Shown here: positions 1 through 12,032 of the stretch, piece after piece
Layout of the letters: every line of letters begins with the position of its first letter
Numbering within the stretch: the first letter of the stretch is position 1
Assembly (NCBI RefSeq): GCF_963678635.1
Contig: NC_087071.1
Coordinates: forward strand, 3,921,624 to 3,985,623
Source of the DNA: Symsagittifera roscoffensis
Lineage: Eukaryota > Xenacoelomorpha > Acoela > Convolutidae
Direction: 5' to 3'
DNA: 64,000 bases
Made by a program: the position numbers and the translations under genes
The notes under the pieces: generated by a model
Seen by the model: the letters and a program-made list of their open reading frames with translations, nothing else
What the model was told of the DNA's origin: nothing
The model's database searches: none

Positions 1-1
1 G

Positions 2-3000
2 TTGTTGTCCCGTCTGACGGATGGATCGATTCCGAGCAATGAGGTCTTAGGAGAGGCGATACTGACATTACTCTCAGCCATGGTTGAGGTAGAAACATCA
101 GTAAAACAACGCTTCACTCAAAATGTGGTGAAGGTTGTCTTTGTGTTATCACCGGGGTACGCCACATTGCCAGAACCCCTTCAGTTTGTGTACACGATGG
201 TCACAATGATAGCAGAGCGACGATTCAGCGTGATAATACCCGCGCCAGACAGAACGGTGGACCCCAACAACTACTTCCCATCCCGACCTGAGCTTCCTGC
301 CATTTGGGCTGACATTTCTAATGCCATACAGGGATTCAAGGATTGTAGCACAACTCGGTTGGTGCTGGATGAAGTCCTGGGGTTTGAGCTGTCCCACTTC
401 GCCAGATTTTTGAAATTGATGCCAGGGGTAGATGACGATCATTTGTTAGTACAACAGGTGGCTGATGATCTCTGATTCAGACAAATGGATCACGCGGAGA
501 ATGAGCAGAGGAGGAGGGTTAGAAAAAATATGACATCGGCAGAAGAGGATCTCATGGCATTGGCTTTGCGTACGAAGCCACACACCAACGCATGGTTGTA
601 CTTGTCACCAAGATTGTGTTTCTTGGGAGAAGACGCGTTCAAGCATGCACCGGCGGTGATCAAGGAAATACAAGCGTATCTGAAGAACTTATATAACGAG
701 AGGGAATTAGCCGGGGGCATGCTGTTGCAATTGATACAGGACGTGAACACAATGTCATTGGTCGAATTCCAAGCCACGAGGGCACAATACGAGCGATCAG
801 ACGCTATCTTGGGTGGAATGGGAGTGGGATGGTCGCCATCCTTCTTATCAACATGCTACCCGAGGGCATCCCGGAACCTGATCGCGAGCTTTGTCAAGGA
901 TATCCGGAAACTGTTGATCGGCCTGATATTAGCCATGTATGTGACATTTGGTCACGAGAATTTCGTGAAGGGACCTGCGAATTTCTTCAGCCAAGCTTTG
1001 GCAGACCTGAGATTGGACGGGCTCCTCGCCCTGATCGCTATGACGTATGGTCGGTTGGGCGATCTGCTCGTGCTATTGCGCTACCCAGAGCAACTTCAAG
1101 GAACGAGTCGTGAGTTCAACGCGCAGTTGGAAGCCGCCTCGCTCAAAAAGATGAAGGACTGGAGGATCCTCTTGCTCCAATATCTCCTGCAACAGAACAG
1201 GAGCATCACAGGAGAGGATAAGGTGGCGATGGATGCGGGTGAATGTAAACAGTACTGTGGCATGCCCTTGCTTACGGATCTGGCGGTCATGATGCGGATC
1301 GATCCGCTGGCTCTGATTCATGGACTACGGGAGTTCGTCACGGTGGTGTATGGACCCGTGATGTCATTTGCGTTCCCCGATGTACAAGTAATGGCATACA
1401 GGAACTCGGTGTTGTATGTCAACCTAGTTTCGGTAGTGGATTGCTCCGTGCTGAATTGGGTGGAACAGAAGGAGCTAAGAGGGTTAGCCAGCGACGATAG
1501 ACTATTTGGAAGAATAGCAGATCCTGGTTGGGTGTTGATGGACCTTTCCCATGTCCAGTTCAACTGCACCAGTGGTGAAGGATTCAGGAGAGGCGATGAG
1601 GGTCCCACTTTTGCCAGAGGCCTACGCACACGTGAAAGAGAACCACCAAGCGATGCCGGACCAATGCCCTCGATACCCACCGATAAGGAGGATGTTGTTG
1701 GGAGTCACATCTCCTGCCATTGCCCCTCGCATTGGAGCGGCTCGTGATGCAGAAGAAAGAATGCTGAAATGGAGTGGACGGATGGAGCCGCGCTTCATCA
1801 GCTGGAACGCTGCGGCCATGCACATGTTCGATTTCACATTCCCCGATGCCTGGAGCCGAAAGAAAATCAAGGCAACCCCTTCCAGGAGACCAGACGTCTC
1901 GGCTGAGGTGTGGAATGATGTGTATGCACCTGCAGATGATCTGTCAAGGTTGAAGCGGTCAGGGGACAGAAAGACTATGCAACATTGGGGAAGTTGAAGT
2001 CGTTCCAATATGTGTCTGGCATACCGGGTATGGCGTATAATCCCTTCGTGAATGAGGAAGCCAGGGAAGCGTACTTCGACTATGAACAAGTTATAGTACT
2101 CGATTTCTGGGTAGAGCGAGTCAAGGAAACTGGCATGTTGATGGTGGAACAACCCAAGCTGGGAATTGTTTTGGAGGAACGAGTGGTCGAACCCTCGGTT
2201 CCCGAGCTGAAGGGGCAAGTGAGTTTTTTTTGTGGTCCCTTGAAAATCAGCTTAGTAACCATGTGGGAACTCATGAAGCCTTCTTGGTGTCCACATCCAA
2301 ATGCCGGTTTAATCTGCGATATGACGGCGGATATTACGTTGGACTTGGATGATGACGCGAGTTTGCACGATCTGGCCATGATGCACCATCTGCTGGCCAT
2401 AAAAGTAACGAAGCAGAAAAACAACCCATCCACGGAACCATCCGAGGGAAGTACAACGAGTGACTGGCTGAGACAGGGCACCTGTCTAGGTCACAATAAT
2501 GGAATGGACGGACATGTATGCAACTCGGAACATTGCTTGATTACGCTGAGCGAGCCGCACCATTGGCACAACTGTATGGAAGGTTGAGCATGTCAGACAA
2601 GAGTGGATGGAGTTGATCGCGGACTGTCATGGGGTAACGGAAGTAAACTTGACCACTGCCTTGGGATTTTGCAGCATGACGAGCTCGATAGAAACACTGG
2701 AACGTGCCCATGAGCTAGTGACGTGCCTCAGTGTGGAAGTATTCCCTGGAGCACTACAGACAGAGCAGAAGATCGGAGGCTGGCGAGAAGCTCTGGAAAA
2801 TGAAATGAACTTGAAAGATAGTGAGGCCTATCATAGACCTGCTGGCTCGAAATATCTGGTGGTTTCGAACTCTGCACCATATTGCAATAGTAGATACCCT
2901 ACCTATGTTGGTGATGGATGCCAGGACACAGCAGGTGTTGGTCGATCAACTCTTATCTGTGCCAAAAGGCGTGAGGTTGGCCAAAATGTCGGAAAGGTCG

Positions 3001-3924
3001 TATGATTTATTGGCAAAGATCATTCGGGCCGTCCCGAAGAGATCTGAAGGCGAGTTGCAAGACGTCGTGGGTGAATATTTCTTGAGATTGAACGAGGGTA
3101 ATGTGAGTGAATTCCAGAAGTAGAAAGCGAGTGGAGCGTTACCCACTGAATTCCCCACCATAGAAGAAAAGGACGAGGTGCATAGAATAATGATGGAAGT
3201 GGAACCGTTGCTGGGAGCCTCAGGGTATTGGACCCGAAGGAACATTCTAATGACCCATAGGGAGTATCCTTGCCACTGCCTGGCGCAGACGTTGTGGTAC
3301 CCCAAACGCGGGAATCTAGTATTAGTGTGGGACGTGGAGGAGTTCTAATCCACGGGGTTGCCCGATCAAAATCAACAAGTGTCGATCGTGGTGGTGAGTG
3401 CCATGCTGGCGGTGAGATGGTTAGAAAACAACGCGGGCACAAGTGAGCAGGAGACGGCCGTGCCGACACCTGAGCAGCTAAGCAACGAAAAGATGAACCG
3501 CAACTTAGATCTTTTCAGAACCACCTGCAAGATTCTGAGAATACCCAAAGCCATTGAAAGAGTATGGTCAAGGCAAATATTGATGCCTTGGTTCCGTGCA
3601 GTGATGACATCATGGATGTATGAACGCGCGAAGCGTCATATGTCTAGGAACACGGAAGCCTATCAATCTCTCCAGCTTGAAATAGGACCGGGAGCCTATA
3701 AAAGAGCATTCTTAACGCAACGAAACGCTGTTACCGCAGCGGTGAAGCGAGTAGCTGGAGCACCTTGTGTAACTGAAAATGAAAAGAGAGAGGTCTTACG
3801 AGCTGACCTAGAACGGAATGTGAGCCTGTGTCTTCACAACAGCTTTTGCAGGAACCGGGAGCAAAAGGTGAATGTGGACTTGCTACCTTGTTGCAAACCG
3901 AGGCTGTTGGAACAGGAGAGTTGA
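2..3924 (+). pseudogene. Large unidentified ORF, decayed by stops and frameshifts (probably retroelement-derived)
   Basis: I do not recognise this protein. The coding trace starts before the window and runs about 1300 codons in blocks: 2-475 and 485-1747 (same frame, separated by an in-frame TGA at 473-475), about 1590-1975 (another frame), 1985-2587, 2607-2820, then 2821-3924 in one frame, interrupted by stops near 3121 and 3348. Translation across each break stays protein-like, which is why I read it as one broken gene. The product is globular-looking with hydrophobic stretches such as LLIGLILAMYVTF. I see no signal peptide, zinc finger or polymerase motif. A block near residue 40 (VVFVLSPGYATLPEPL) resembles a core beta strand followed by a loop. 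It is single-exon and accompanied by other retroelements, so an accessory or 3' ORF of a large LTR element is the best guess. A decayed intronless host gene is possible. Confidence 0.55.
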
Positions 3925-5209
3925 GGGACAGCCCGCAACTCCATGGACATGTTGGAAAAAATTCTAGAAGACAGTGAAACTGAAGATCATGATGGAGAAG
4001 CAATGGAATGAGGATGATGGAATGAAGAGGAGAAGTGAAGACGTAAACAAAAGAGGGAGAGAAGGAGAAAAACTTGGTTGTCTTTGTGTGCTAAAACTTA
4101 AACTAATTAACCAAGTTTGATTATTAAAACTGTTACAGTTTTCGTTTTGATTTAGTTTGGTCAGACCAGACTTTGAAAGTTGTTGCAATCGTTGAAGTTG
4201 TTGAAAGAAAATTTTAGTTGTGCTACTTATGTATATATATATAGAACATAGGTGAGTATATTTACATATTTAAACACGACTGATGTTTTTAACCTGTGTT
4301 CACTGTGTGGCGACCTTGTAAGTTTGGGTAAGCTCGCTCGAAAAGGGCGAGTAACTCAATAATTTTCCTAGCCACAGAGTTTCTTAATTTTAATATCAAA
4401 GAGGACCACATCACTAACTGATTATACTTGGTGGGTGACATTAAATTAATTTTATTCACATCCCAGCTTTTTAATCAGCAAGAGCGAAAAGAAGTTTTAT
4501 GGCAAGATGATGTAAGTAGTCAGAAAGGAAATTTTATCTAGGATACTACTAATGGTGCAATTGTGAAAATGTAGAAAGGCAGTGAGACGTAGTATGATGC
4601 CATTTGTGACACGTAGTGAGTTGAAGTGAAGAAGATAATTTTCATTTTCTTATGCGATTTGTAAGGTTGATTATAGAGAACTGGAACACAACTTAACGAT
4701 AACCCGGTGTTATGCGATCACTAGGGACATTGATGGGGACTGTCCGGGGAGTATGTGTCATTCTGCCAGACTGGCACAGCGCAAATTTCAGGCTGAACAC
4801 GAAAGAACGGTTAAAGGCCTTAACGACGAAAAAGTGCTGAAAAGTAGGGTCGAAATATTCTAGAAATTTCAATTTTCAAAATTGCGATTAACGAACGATT
4901 ATTTCTCAGAAATACTAAAAACGGCCATACTGACTGAAAAAATTGAGAAAGTAAGAACAACAGCAAAAATAGTGGAAAACAGTCGCACGTTACCACAGAA
5001 AAACGAAGCCTCTTATCGTGACGATCACGCACGATAAGACCCTTAGCAGAAAAAGATAGTAGGAAAGGAGGCTTCGGTGGGGAAGTAGTGGGGAGCAGTA
5101 CCCTCCCGTGCCACGAATTGGGAGAGATAACGACGTTATCTCGAGAAAAACACCGAAGCGGAGGCTTGGTCCCCAAGAGACTGATATATGGTGAAAGACT
5201 ATTGTAAAC
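3925..5209. other. Non-coding stretch downstream of the decayed ORF
   Basis: No gene is supported here. It could be the untranslated 3' part of the element encoding the 2-3924 ORF, but I could not find paired long terminal repeats. It contains a short TA run (about 4232-4241). Confidence 0.4.
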
Positions 5210-5650
5210 TAACTTTTTAGCTACTCTGATGCCATAGAATTTTGAATTGACACCTGTATTATTTGATATTTTAGAATATGAGTAGCTAGGAAGAGGAACG
5301 GGTCAATCCATCTCCAATGAATTTAATATAGAACTGTCAACAAAAACATATTGAAATAGGATGTTCGAGCCGTGTTTTTTAAAGCAATCACGTAGTCTGA
5401 GGATCCGAGACTCAGCTATGTGGTTGTGTTCGCATGTAAACGAAAGCTGATCAAAAGTCGTTTGATTGATGGCCTAAAAATAGTAACTTTTTACTTAGCC
5501 CTAAACAGACCAGAAAATCAACTGGCAAGGTCGAGACGGTGAAAAACGAGTAGGATTAAGGTAACTGACGCCTGCCAGTCGTTAATAGGTAATTTTTCTA
5601 AGCTCCGTCGCTGTGTAGTATCTGGGCGAATGTTACAAATCAAGGGACCC
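5210..5650 (+). repeat. Dispersed repeat, copy 1 (pairs with 8612-9060)
   Basis: This segment shares an ordered series of blocks with 8612-9060 in the same orientation: a CCATCTCC/CCGTCTCC GATGA block, GAGAC/GAGATCCAGC, TAGCCCTAAA, AACTGGC followed by GAGACGGT, and a GCGAATGTTACA/TTGAATGTTACA block. The copies are old and strongly diverged. They flank a reverse transcriptase remnant, but I cannot show that they are LTRs. Confidence 0.5.
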
Positions 5651-5883
5651 GATGGTTCAGACCAATAAAATTATTTGAGTTAAAACTAATCAAATCCTTA
5701 AACTTCTAGCGTTACCGTAGTTATTTTACTTGATTGATTCTAGAGCCGTTGTCAACATGTGAGTTTTGAATTTAATTGCCAGAAATTATTTTATGAGTTA
5801 TGTTAAGTTCGACGATAAACGATAGACGATAACAAATCTAATAGATTATCTATATGAGACATTTAACTGCCTAGATGTGCCAA

Positions 5884-7065
5884 ACTGCAACTACCTGAAC
5901 ACCTTGTACTTTGTCTTTCAAAAGGCATTTGCTAAAGTTTCGCACGTAACCCTCATGGAAAAATTATCGACTTCTGGAAAAGGAGAAAATTGTTAATCTC
6001 TGATACAAAGCTACCTCTCGAACCGGAAGCGAACAGTGAGACTGAATGACACAATTTCCGGAGAGCTGCAAGTTTTCAGCGGCGTTCCCCAGGGCTCTAT
6101 ACTCGGGCCGCTTTTCTTCCTAGTCTTCATAAAGGATATACCGTCCTGTGTCATGTCCGCAACACTTGGTTATGCAGACGACAATACAGTTTTTGGAGAC
6201 AACCCTTTAACTCTCAACATGGATGTTAGGGGACTGTGGAGATTGTGCGAGAAAATTTACATGTCAAGGAACCTGACGAAAAACAAATTCCTCTGTATCA
6301 AAGGATCAGCTACGAGTGCACTCCTCAATTACAGCTTCGAAACCACTGAAGTAATGAATGATCTGGGCATCCTTATATTGGACACGCTCTCTTGGACGCA
6401 ACACGCAGAAAAGAGGGCTGAAAACGCCTGAAACGCTCTCCTCGTACTCAAAAGGAATCTCTCAAAGGCAATTTTCGCTGCCAGAAAAAACCTTATTTTT
6501 CTAAGAATTTTTACATTTCTGTTACGTTGTGCCAATTTTGAGCTATGGTTCAGCTATCTGGAAACCATCAAAAGCGGACTTAGGAATCATAGAAAAGGTG
6601 CAGCGGAAAACGATCATGTGGATTTTCATGACAAGCAATAGCCATATCTCCCATAAAGTCAAACTCATAAAATTTAACATCCTTCCTTTGTCTCTATAGC
6701 AAAAGCTTCATGTTGGACTACTGTTTGCAAAAACACTCGCTGCAAAAGTTAACATCGACTGGAAAAGCCATGTAAGCATCACTGACGTTGGAAACCCAAG
6801 AGCTCAAATGACACGAAATTTCGTCTGCAAACAAATGCGTCTGAAGAAGTGCGAGTCGGATTTCTGGTTTCCGGCAGGTCGTCTTGCTTATCTGTGCAAC
6901 GAATATTTCAAATGTGACATTTTGTTTGACCCAGAATGCAAAAACAGATTTCTAGGAACGTACATGAATTTTTTCACAACTCGCTACAACGAATCAGATA
7001 CATTCACCTGGGGCATTTTAAGCGAATGCAACAACTGTAGAGACCTCAACAAATTTAGATTATAA
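5884..7065 (+). pseudogene. Non-LTR (LINE-type) reverse transcriptase remnant
   Basis: The trace begins with palm-domain residues (FQKAFAKVSH, near 5920-5950). It passes an in-frame stop and continues in the open block 6036-6431, which carries GVPQGSILGPLFF and the catalytic YADD box (LGYADDNTVFG, about 6170-6195). After the next stop, the 3' part (about 6431-6640) continues with recognisable thumb-region sequence in shifted frames. The block 6808-7065 is Cys-rich and probably encodes the C-terminus. GVPQGSxLGPxLF plus YADD is diagnostic of non-LTR retrotransposon RT. The first palm motif reads AFAKV where AFDKV is usual, so a catalytic aspartate is lost. The endonuclease and ORF1 are missing, so this is a dead 5'-truncated copy. 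Family assignment (Jockey/CR1/RTE-like) is not possible from this fragment. Confidence 0.85.
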
Positions 7066-8611
7066 CTGAAATTTAAACTTTGAACCCTTGAATTATATTC
7101 CAAATACTTTGTTATTAGTATTATTATTATAAGGCGGATTTTAGGCTGATCTATCTGAAATGGATCAAAGGTCCACTGTTCAATAAAAACTAATAGTGTT
7201 TACTTGAGTTTCCAACCGTGATTTTAAGGTCGTTTGTGTGTTTTAGGTTTTTAGAGACCTAGCCATGGGGACGTGGTTATTTCTAGAGTGAGGGTATTTT
7301 GTTGGTAGTTTTCAAGCTGAAATACAATCTCGATGTCCCATATCTTAAGCAAACCGAATCGACTCCGTCATGAGGTACCAAAACACAAGAAGTAGTTTCC
7401 TTGCCATTGAGCCAATGGTTTTGGGGCCTATTTCTCCAAAACTCAGATGTGACTAAAGCGGAAGGCTGTTACAAAAACAGAAAAAAAAAGTAACTAGGCT
7501 TTCAGTAATAACTGAGTAGCATTTAAGCCGACAAAAGATGACTAGAATACCATTGAGCAGAAATCAAAAATACCAGACTAAAATATTGTCGCGCCAAAAT
7601 CGAACAATCAAGTTTCTAAACTTTCAAATCTTGCTGAAAAAAGGTTAGAATTTAACAAAAAAATTTTTAGTGATATTAAAATTTGAATTGAATTGTTTTC
7701 GCTCAGTTTGTGCATCATTAGGATTAAAGTATTTTACGATATTGAAACTCAACAAGGAAAAGACCAAAATAACGATAATATCCAATAATACAGACCTTCC
7801 GAACACCAATAAACTTAGCTCTATTTTAGATGACCAGGGAGACATCAAACGACGCAATCAACTTGATGCCAATGCCCTGAGTGAGCAAACACCAAAAAAA
7901 ACCGTTGGTGAAGGTATGTAACAAGGGAAGCATTTACACGACATACGTACGATCCATATTTACCTACAACTGTTCAATTGTCGCTGGATTAACCCAGGAA
8001 ATATGAGTTTCTATTGGCTAGCTTGTCACCAGATGTCTTTTTTTCATTCACAGTAAACATCAAAATCAAGAAAAAGTGACTAACATGTCTCAAAAATGCT
8101 CTAAAATTTTCTGACCCTAACATTTGACCAGAATGGCGTCTAATTTTCATGGCAGAGTCGAAATTATATCTGGAGCAGTTAGTGGGAAAATTAGCTGTTT
8201 CAGAGAATTAACGGTCTTATACGAAAGAATCAACGAGTTTGGAGAGATTGATTTTGACTGGCATGTGAAATTTTAAAATTTCGTTTGTAAAGACACGTGA
8301 CCATTTTTATTTTTCGCGAGTGCAGAAAAAGCGCGAAAAGGAGAACAACGATTTTCGCTGGTCCGAATAAGAACAATATTTTCCGCGGAGAAAAACTAAC
8401 AGCAGATAGAGATTTACTGTCGAAGATCTTAGCGGAAGAGCATTCCAAATTCTAACGATTGTGCTGCTACAAAAATTACGGAGTAGTTCCCGAGAACTCG
8501 AGGGGTATTGGGAGGATTTTGCTAAGTTTCCTTATCAAGAACAAGAGAGCTCTTCGTCCGGTTTCAAGAACCATGAAGGGTCTTGGGAAGAGACTTGAAA
8601 CTCATTTTGAA
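7066..8611. other. Non-coding, no recognised feature
   Basis: The open frames here are short and show no domain signal. The part near 7200-7460 is faintly reminiscent of the 5210/8612 repeat family, but too weakly to call. Confidence 0.4.
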
Positions 8612-9060
8612 CATTTTTAGCTTCCAGAAATGTCCTGAAGTGAATTAAATAATATCAAAATTGTTTTCAGATAATAAAAAGCTTGGAGTTGTGGGAAAGA
8701 GTTGATCCGTCTCCGATGATTTTAAGATGACTTTTATCTACTGAACAAAAATAATCGTAATATGATATTGAATAGTAGCCTTGTTTTTGAGGAGGGACCT
8801 TGTGGTCTGGGAATACTGAGATCCAGCCATGAGCTCACTATTTTTGCAAGTAACTAAGTTAACTTGCGCGTTCTGGCCGATAGCCCTAAATAGTAACGAC
8901 TTTGTCGACCCGATGTTAAGGGACCAAAAAATGAACTGGCTTTTGTAGAGACGGTTAAAAGCATGTGAAGCTGTGTTTAGACGCTAGTTAGTCGTTGTGA
9001 GGCTTAGATTTATTTTCCGTCGGTATGTACTTCCGGTTGAATGTTACATATATGTTTTTA
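8612..9060 (+). repeat. Dispersed repeat, copy 2 (pairs with 5210-5650)
   Basis: Same orientation and block order as 5210-5650. It includes the GTCTCCGATGA block near 8711, the TAGCCCTAAA block near 8882, the AACTGGC...GAGACGGTTAAAA block near 8933-8958 and the GAATGTTACA block near 9040. Confidence 0.5.
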
Positions 9061-10584
9061 CGGCGCTCCTGGGTGTTAATCGTTTAACATCAATATCGGC
9101 AGACCCGTTAACAAAGAACAATGCGCCGAGCGGATGCTCTAAATAAGGTCCTTAACAGTGAACCGGAAGGGTGACTCAGAATTCGGGGGCCTTCCGGATT
9201 TCCGGATATAGTTTTTTAACCTAGTTAAGACCGAAAATTCACGTATAGTGAAGATTGGGGGGATCGGCGGTCCTATCATTCCCCGAGCGGTATATGACAA
9301 AAAAAATTTAAAGATATACAAGAAATCAAACACAAAGTAGTATAAAACCTGAGAAAAAATCAAAAACACAAAAAGTAACCAAAAAAACCAAAAAAAGTAA
9401 AAAAAAAAACTTTAAAATCAGTAGAAATCATCACCCCAGACGAGATGAGATCCGACCCTCCCGTTTGTTGTTGTTATATATATTGTTGTTACAGGATTTT
9501 ATATCAGGCAAGATCGTTGAGATCAAAACTGTGCCCTTTTCTGGTGCCTGTATAGTAGGGTTGTTTGAGTATTTAAGCACGTTAATGCTAACTTGCGCTC
9601 AATTCGGTAGGGTCTCGCGAATAGAGCGGAAGACTGTTCCGACAAGCGGTGCAAGGAGCAGCAGGAAGGGTCTCAAAGAAAATAACAATCGAGTTTTGGG
9701 TGTCATTAACAATTTTTGCATACCTTTTGGTACAGAAAGTACGACATCAATCTGTGGGGGGGGGGGGGCTCAACAGTGTTTGTACTGTAGCGACCCTCCA
9801 TCGAGTTGCAAATATCCGAATGAAGCACCTTAATTCGGATACTGAAAGGGCCCGCGGGGAATATTTTTTTTTTGTATTACAATTTATATTGCTTGTTTTG
9901 ATAATACAAAATCGTTTTTCAGTGAAACGGATCGCAAACAGACCGGTTTTTACGGCCAAAACAGTGATATTTTGATCCCCCAACAAATAGTGATTTTTGA
10001 AATAACAATAATCTTGAAACAGAAAAAAAGCGCTATGCTAGTGAGTTACATCGTAACTGGACTAATAATACTAGAGAAACCAATTGAATTTAGTTCGGAA
10101 GTGGTTGAAACAAACTGGGTACAGAAATCCAATTTTTCGTGATTTTTGAAAAAACATAACGCCACAAAATAAGAAAAATTCTTGGACAACATACACTAGT
10201 GAATCGAAAGATTTCAGACCCATTTGTCAACAACCTTCCAGGCTCCACTGAAATCAATTTGAACGTGTTTTGCTTAGTGGATTCATCAATCCGGAGGGGT
10301 CCAAATAGCATTGTGTTTCGCAAACTTTTCAACTGAAACCTTTTAGATCAAATTTTTACCGTATACGAACAAGAAGAATTTAGGCCTTCTGAGCTTGGAT
10401 CAATAATTTTTAGGTCAATTAGACAAGAATTGCGGAAAAAGTTAAGCGTAACCTGTAAGTTCGAAAAATTTTTAATTATTCAAAAAAATTGTTAAATAAG
10501 CAGCTTAGCTTCCATTCCGAGGGGCCTGGATTCATAACAAACCCTTCCTTGTTAATAATTTTGCATAATAGGCGCTATGACCGT
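9061..10584. other. Non-coding, scattered copies of the minisatellite core
   Basis: No gene is supported. Isolated versions of the CCGGAAGGGT/CCGGAGGGGT core that forms the array at 10585-10890 occur near 9160 and 10293. A 14-base G run lies near 9757-9768. Confidence 0.4.
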
Positions 10585-10890
10585 ATCCGGAAGGGTCGCG
10601 GGTATCTGAATTGCCAATCCGGAAGGGTCATATTTTGCCAATCCGGAAGGTTCACATTTTGCCAATCCGGAGGGGTCCAATATCGGAAGGGTCCTGTTTT
10701 AGCTAGCCCGGAAGGGTCATATTTTGCCGATCCGGAGGTGTCCAAATTTGGAGGGGTATTGTTTGTTGCCAATCCGGAGGGTTCCCAATTCGGAGGGGTC
10801 CTGTTTTTGCCAATCCGGAAGGGTTTCATTTTGCCAATCCGGAGGGGTCCCAATTCGGAGGAGTCCTGTTTCTTGCCAATTCGGATTTTT
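10585..10890. repeat. Minisatellite with GCCAATCCGGAAGGGT core
   Basis: At least ten imperfect repeats of a 25-40 bp unit are built from GCCAATCCGGA(A/G)GGGT followed by a T-rich spacer such as CATATTTT or CCTGTTTTT. Unit length and spacer vary, and two sub-variants alternate (spacer CATTTTGCC versus CCAATTCGGAGG). Both strands stay open across the array because the unit lacks stop codons, which explains the overlapping pseudo-ORFs. I regard it as non-coding tandem DNA. Confidence 0.85.
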
Positions 10891-12032
10891 TTTACGAGCG
10901 CAATCGCAGGGATACTAACATGCACGTAAATGAAAACAAAATACATTGCGGAGGGCATTAAGCTATTAGGAAACAAGCAGACCAAGAAAGACAGGAAATC
11001 AGTGACTGCACTGGTAACTTGCCTTTAAAAAAAATTTTAAAATGCCATGAAAAAAACCAAAACAGGTCTATGCCCGGAGACTCGCGACTCTAGATCTAAC
11101 CTGAAACAGAAATTGTCACAGATTTACTTGGACTAATTTTCAAACTGTTTTTTTTGGAAGAGTGGTTGCCTTGAGAGCTTACTAGGTAAAGCTCGGGCAA
11201 TCCGAAGGCAGATAGGTAACACAGAGCTCGGCGGGTGAAAAAGTCGCCCACTTGAGAAAAATACTGCCTTGAAGTTTTGTTTGCTTAATGCGGCACTAAA
11301 CACGGAAAGCTCATTCTTTAGAACCAGTTCGACTAGTAAATTTCAACAGACCAATTGCAATACACATACTTTTTTGAATATATACTTTTTTAGTCTTTAA
11401 TTTCTTTCAATTGTTTTCGATTGGGTATTGACTACACAATCTCCTTAGTATATTGACATCATCAGACTGTGGTAGCCCTATATCCAATAACCAAAAATCA
11501 GTTGCCGTGCAAAAATTGTTTATACGCTGTACCGTTATAATTCAATAGGATTCGATGTCACTTGTTAGTTAATACTTTTTTTCACATTATTGTGTTGTGT
11601 TAATAATATCAGTTGTCAGACAAGGAAAATGGTAGGTAGCAATCGAATCGAGTGTGTGGGCAGCAAAAAGCGATAAACTGAGATGAGTCTAGACAATTCG
11701 AAGATACCTAAACTAAGTAATAACTGTAGGAAAATTATACCGTAGAAACAAAGGAAGTCAATGAAGGACGCTTTTGTGGAAAGGGTCGAGAAGACTCGGA
11801 ACAAGAAAGGGAAGAAAGTTTCAGGCGGAATGGTTCAAACAGGGAGTCAAAAAGCCTCGGAAGACAAAAAGCAAGGTTGGAGGTAGAGATCCATCCAAAC
11901 TCCGCTCTGGATGGGAATCGGGCGGGACGTGGAACGGAAGAAAATGGGAATATGAGGTTAACGAGTGAATTTACTCCCGTAGAACCCGGCCACAATTTTG
12001 CCACTTCGACCGGGACTCTTGATTGAGAAGAT
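10891..12032. other. Presumed 5' flank/leader of the Gypsy element, no gene
   Basis: This lies upstream of the gag-like ORF. It may contain the element's 5' LTR and primer-binding site, but I could not find a matching downstream copy or a convincing tRNA-complementary site. The 3' side of the element is cut off by the BEL remnant near 18.98 kb, so LTR comparison is not possible in this window. Confidence 0.3.

Noticed and set aside
4820-5176. 118-aa - strand ORF with hydrophobic stretch
   Set aside because: No family signal, lies among decayed elements, and has no splice or promoter support.
7670-7921. 83-aa ORF with Asn/Lys-rich composition
   Set aside because: Composition follows the local AT content and no domain is recognisable.
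10585-10890. CRISPR-like array
   Set aside because: The units vary in length and the spacers are near copies of each other; the context is eukaryotic retroelements, so this is a minisatellite.
10489-10985. Overlapping ORFs on both strands across the minisatellite
   Set aside because: They follow from a stop-free repeat unit; all frames show the same period and there is no start context or flanking conservation.
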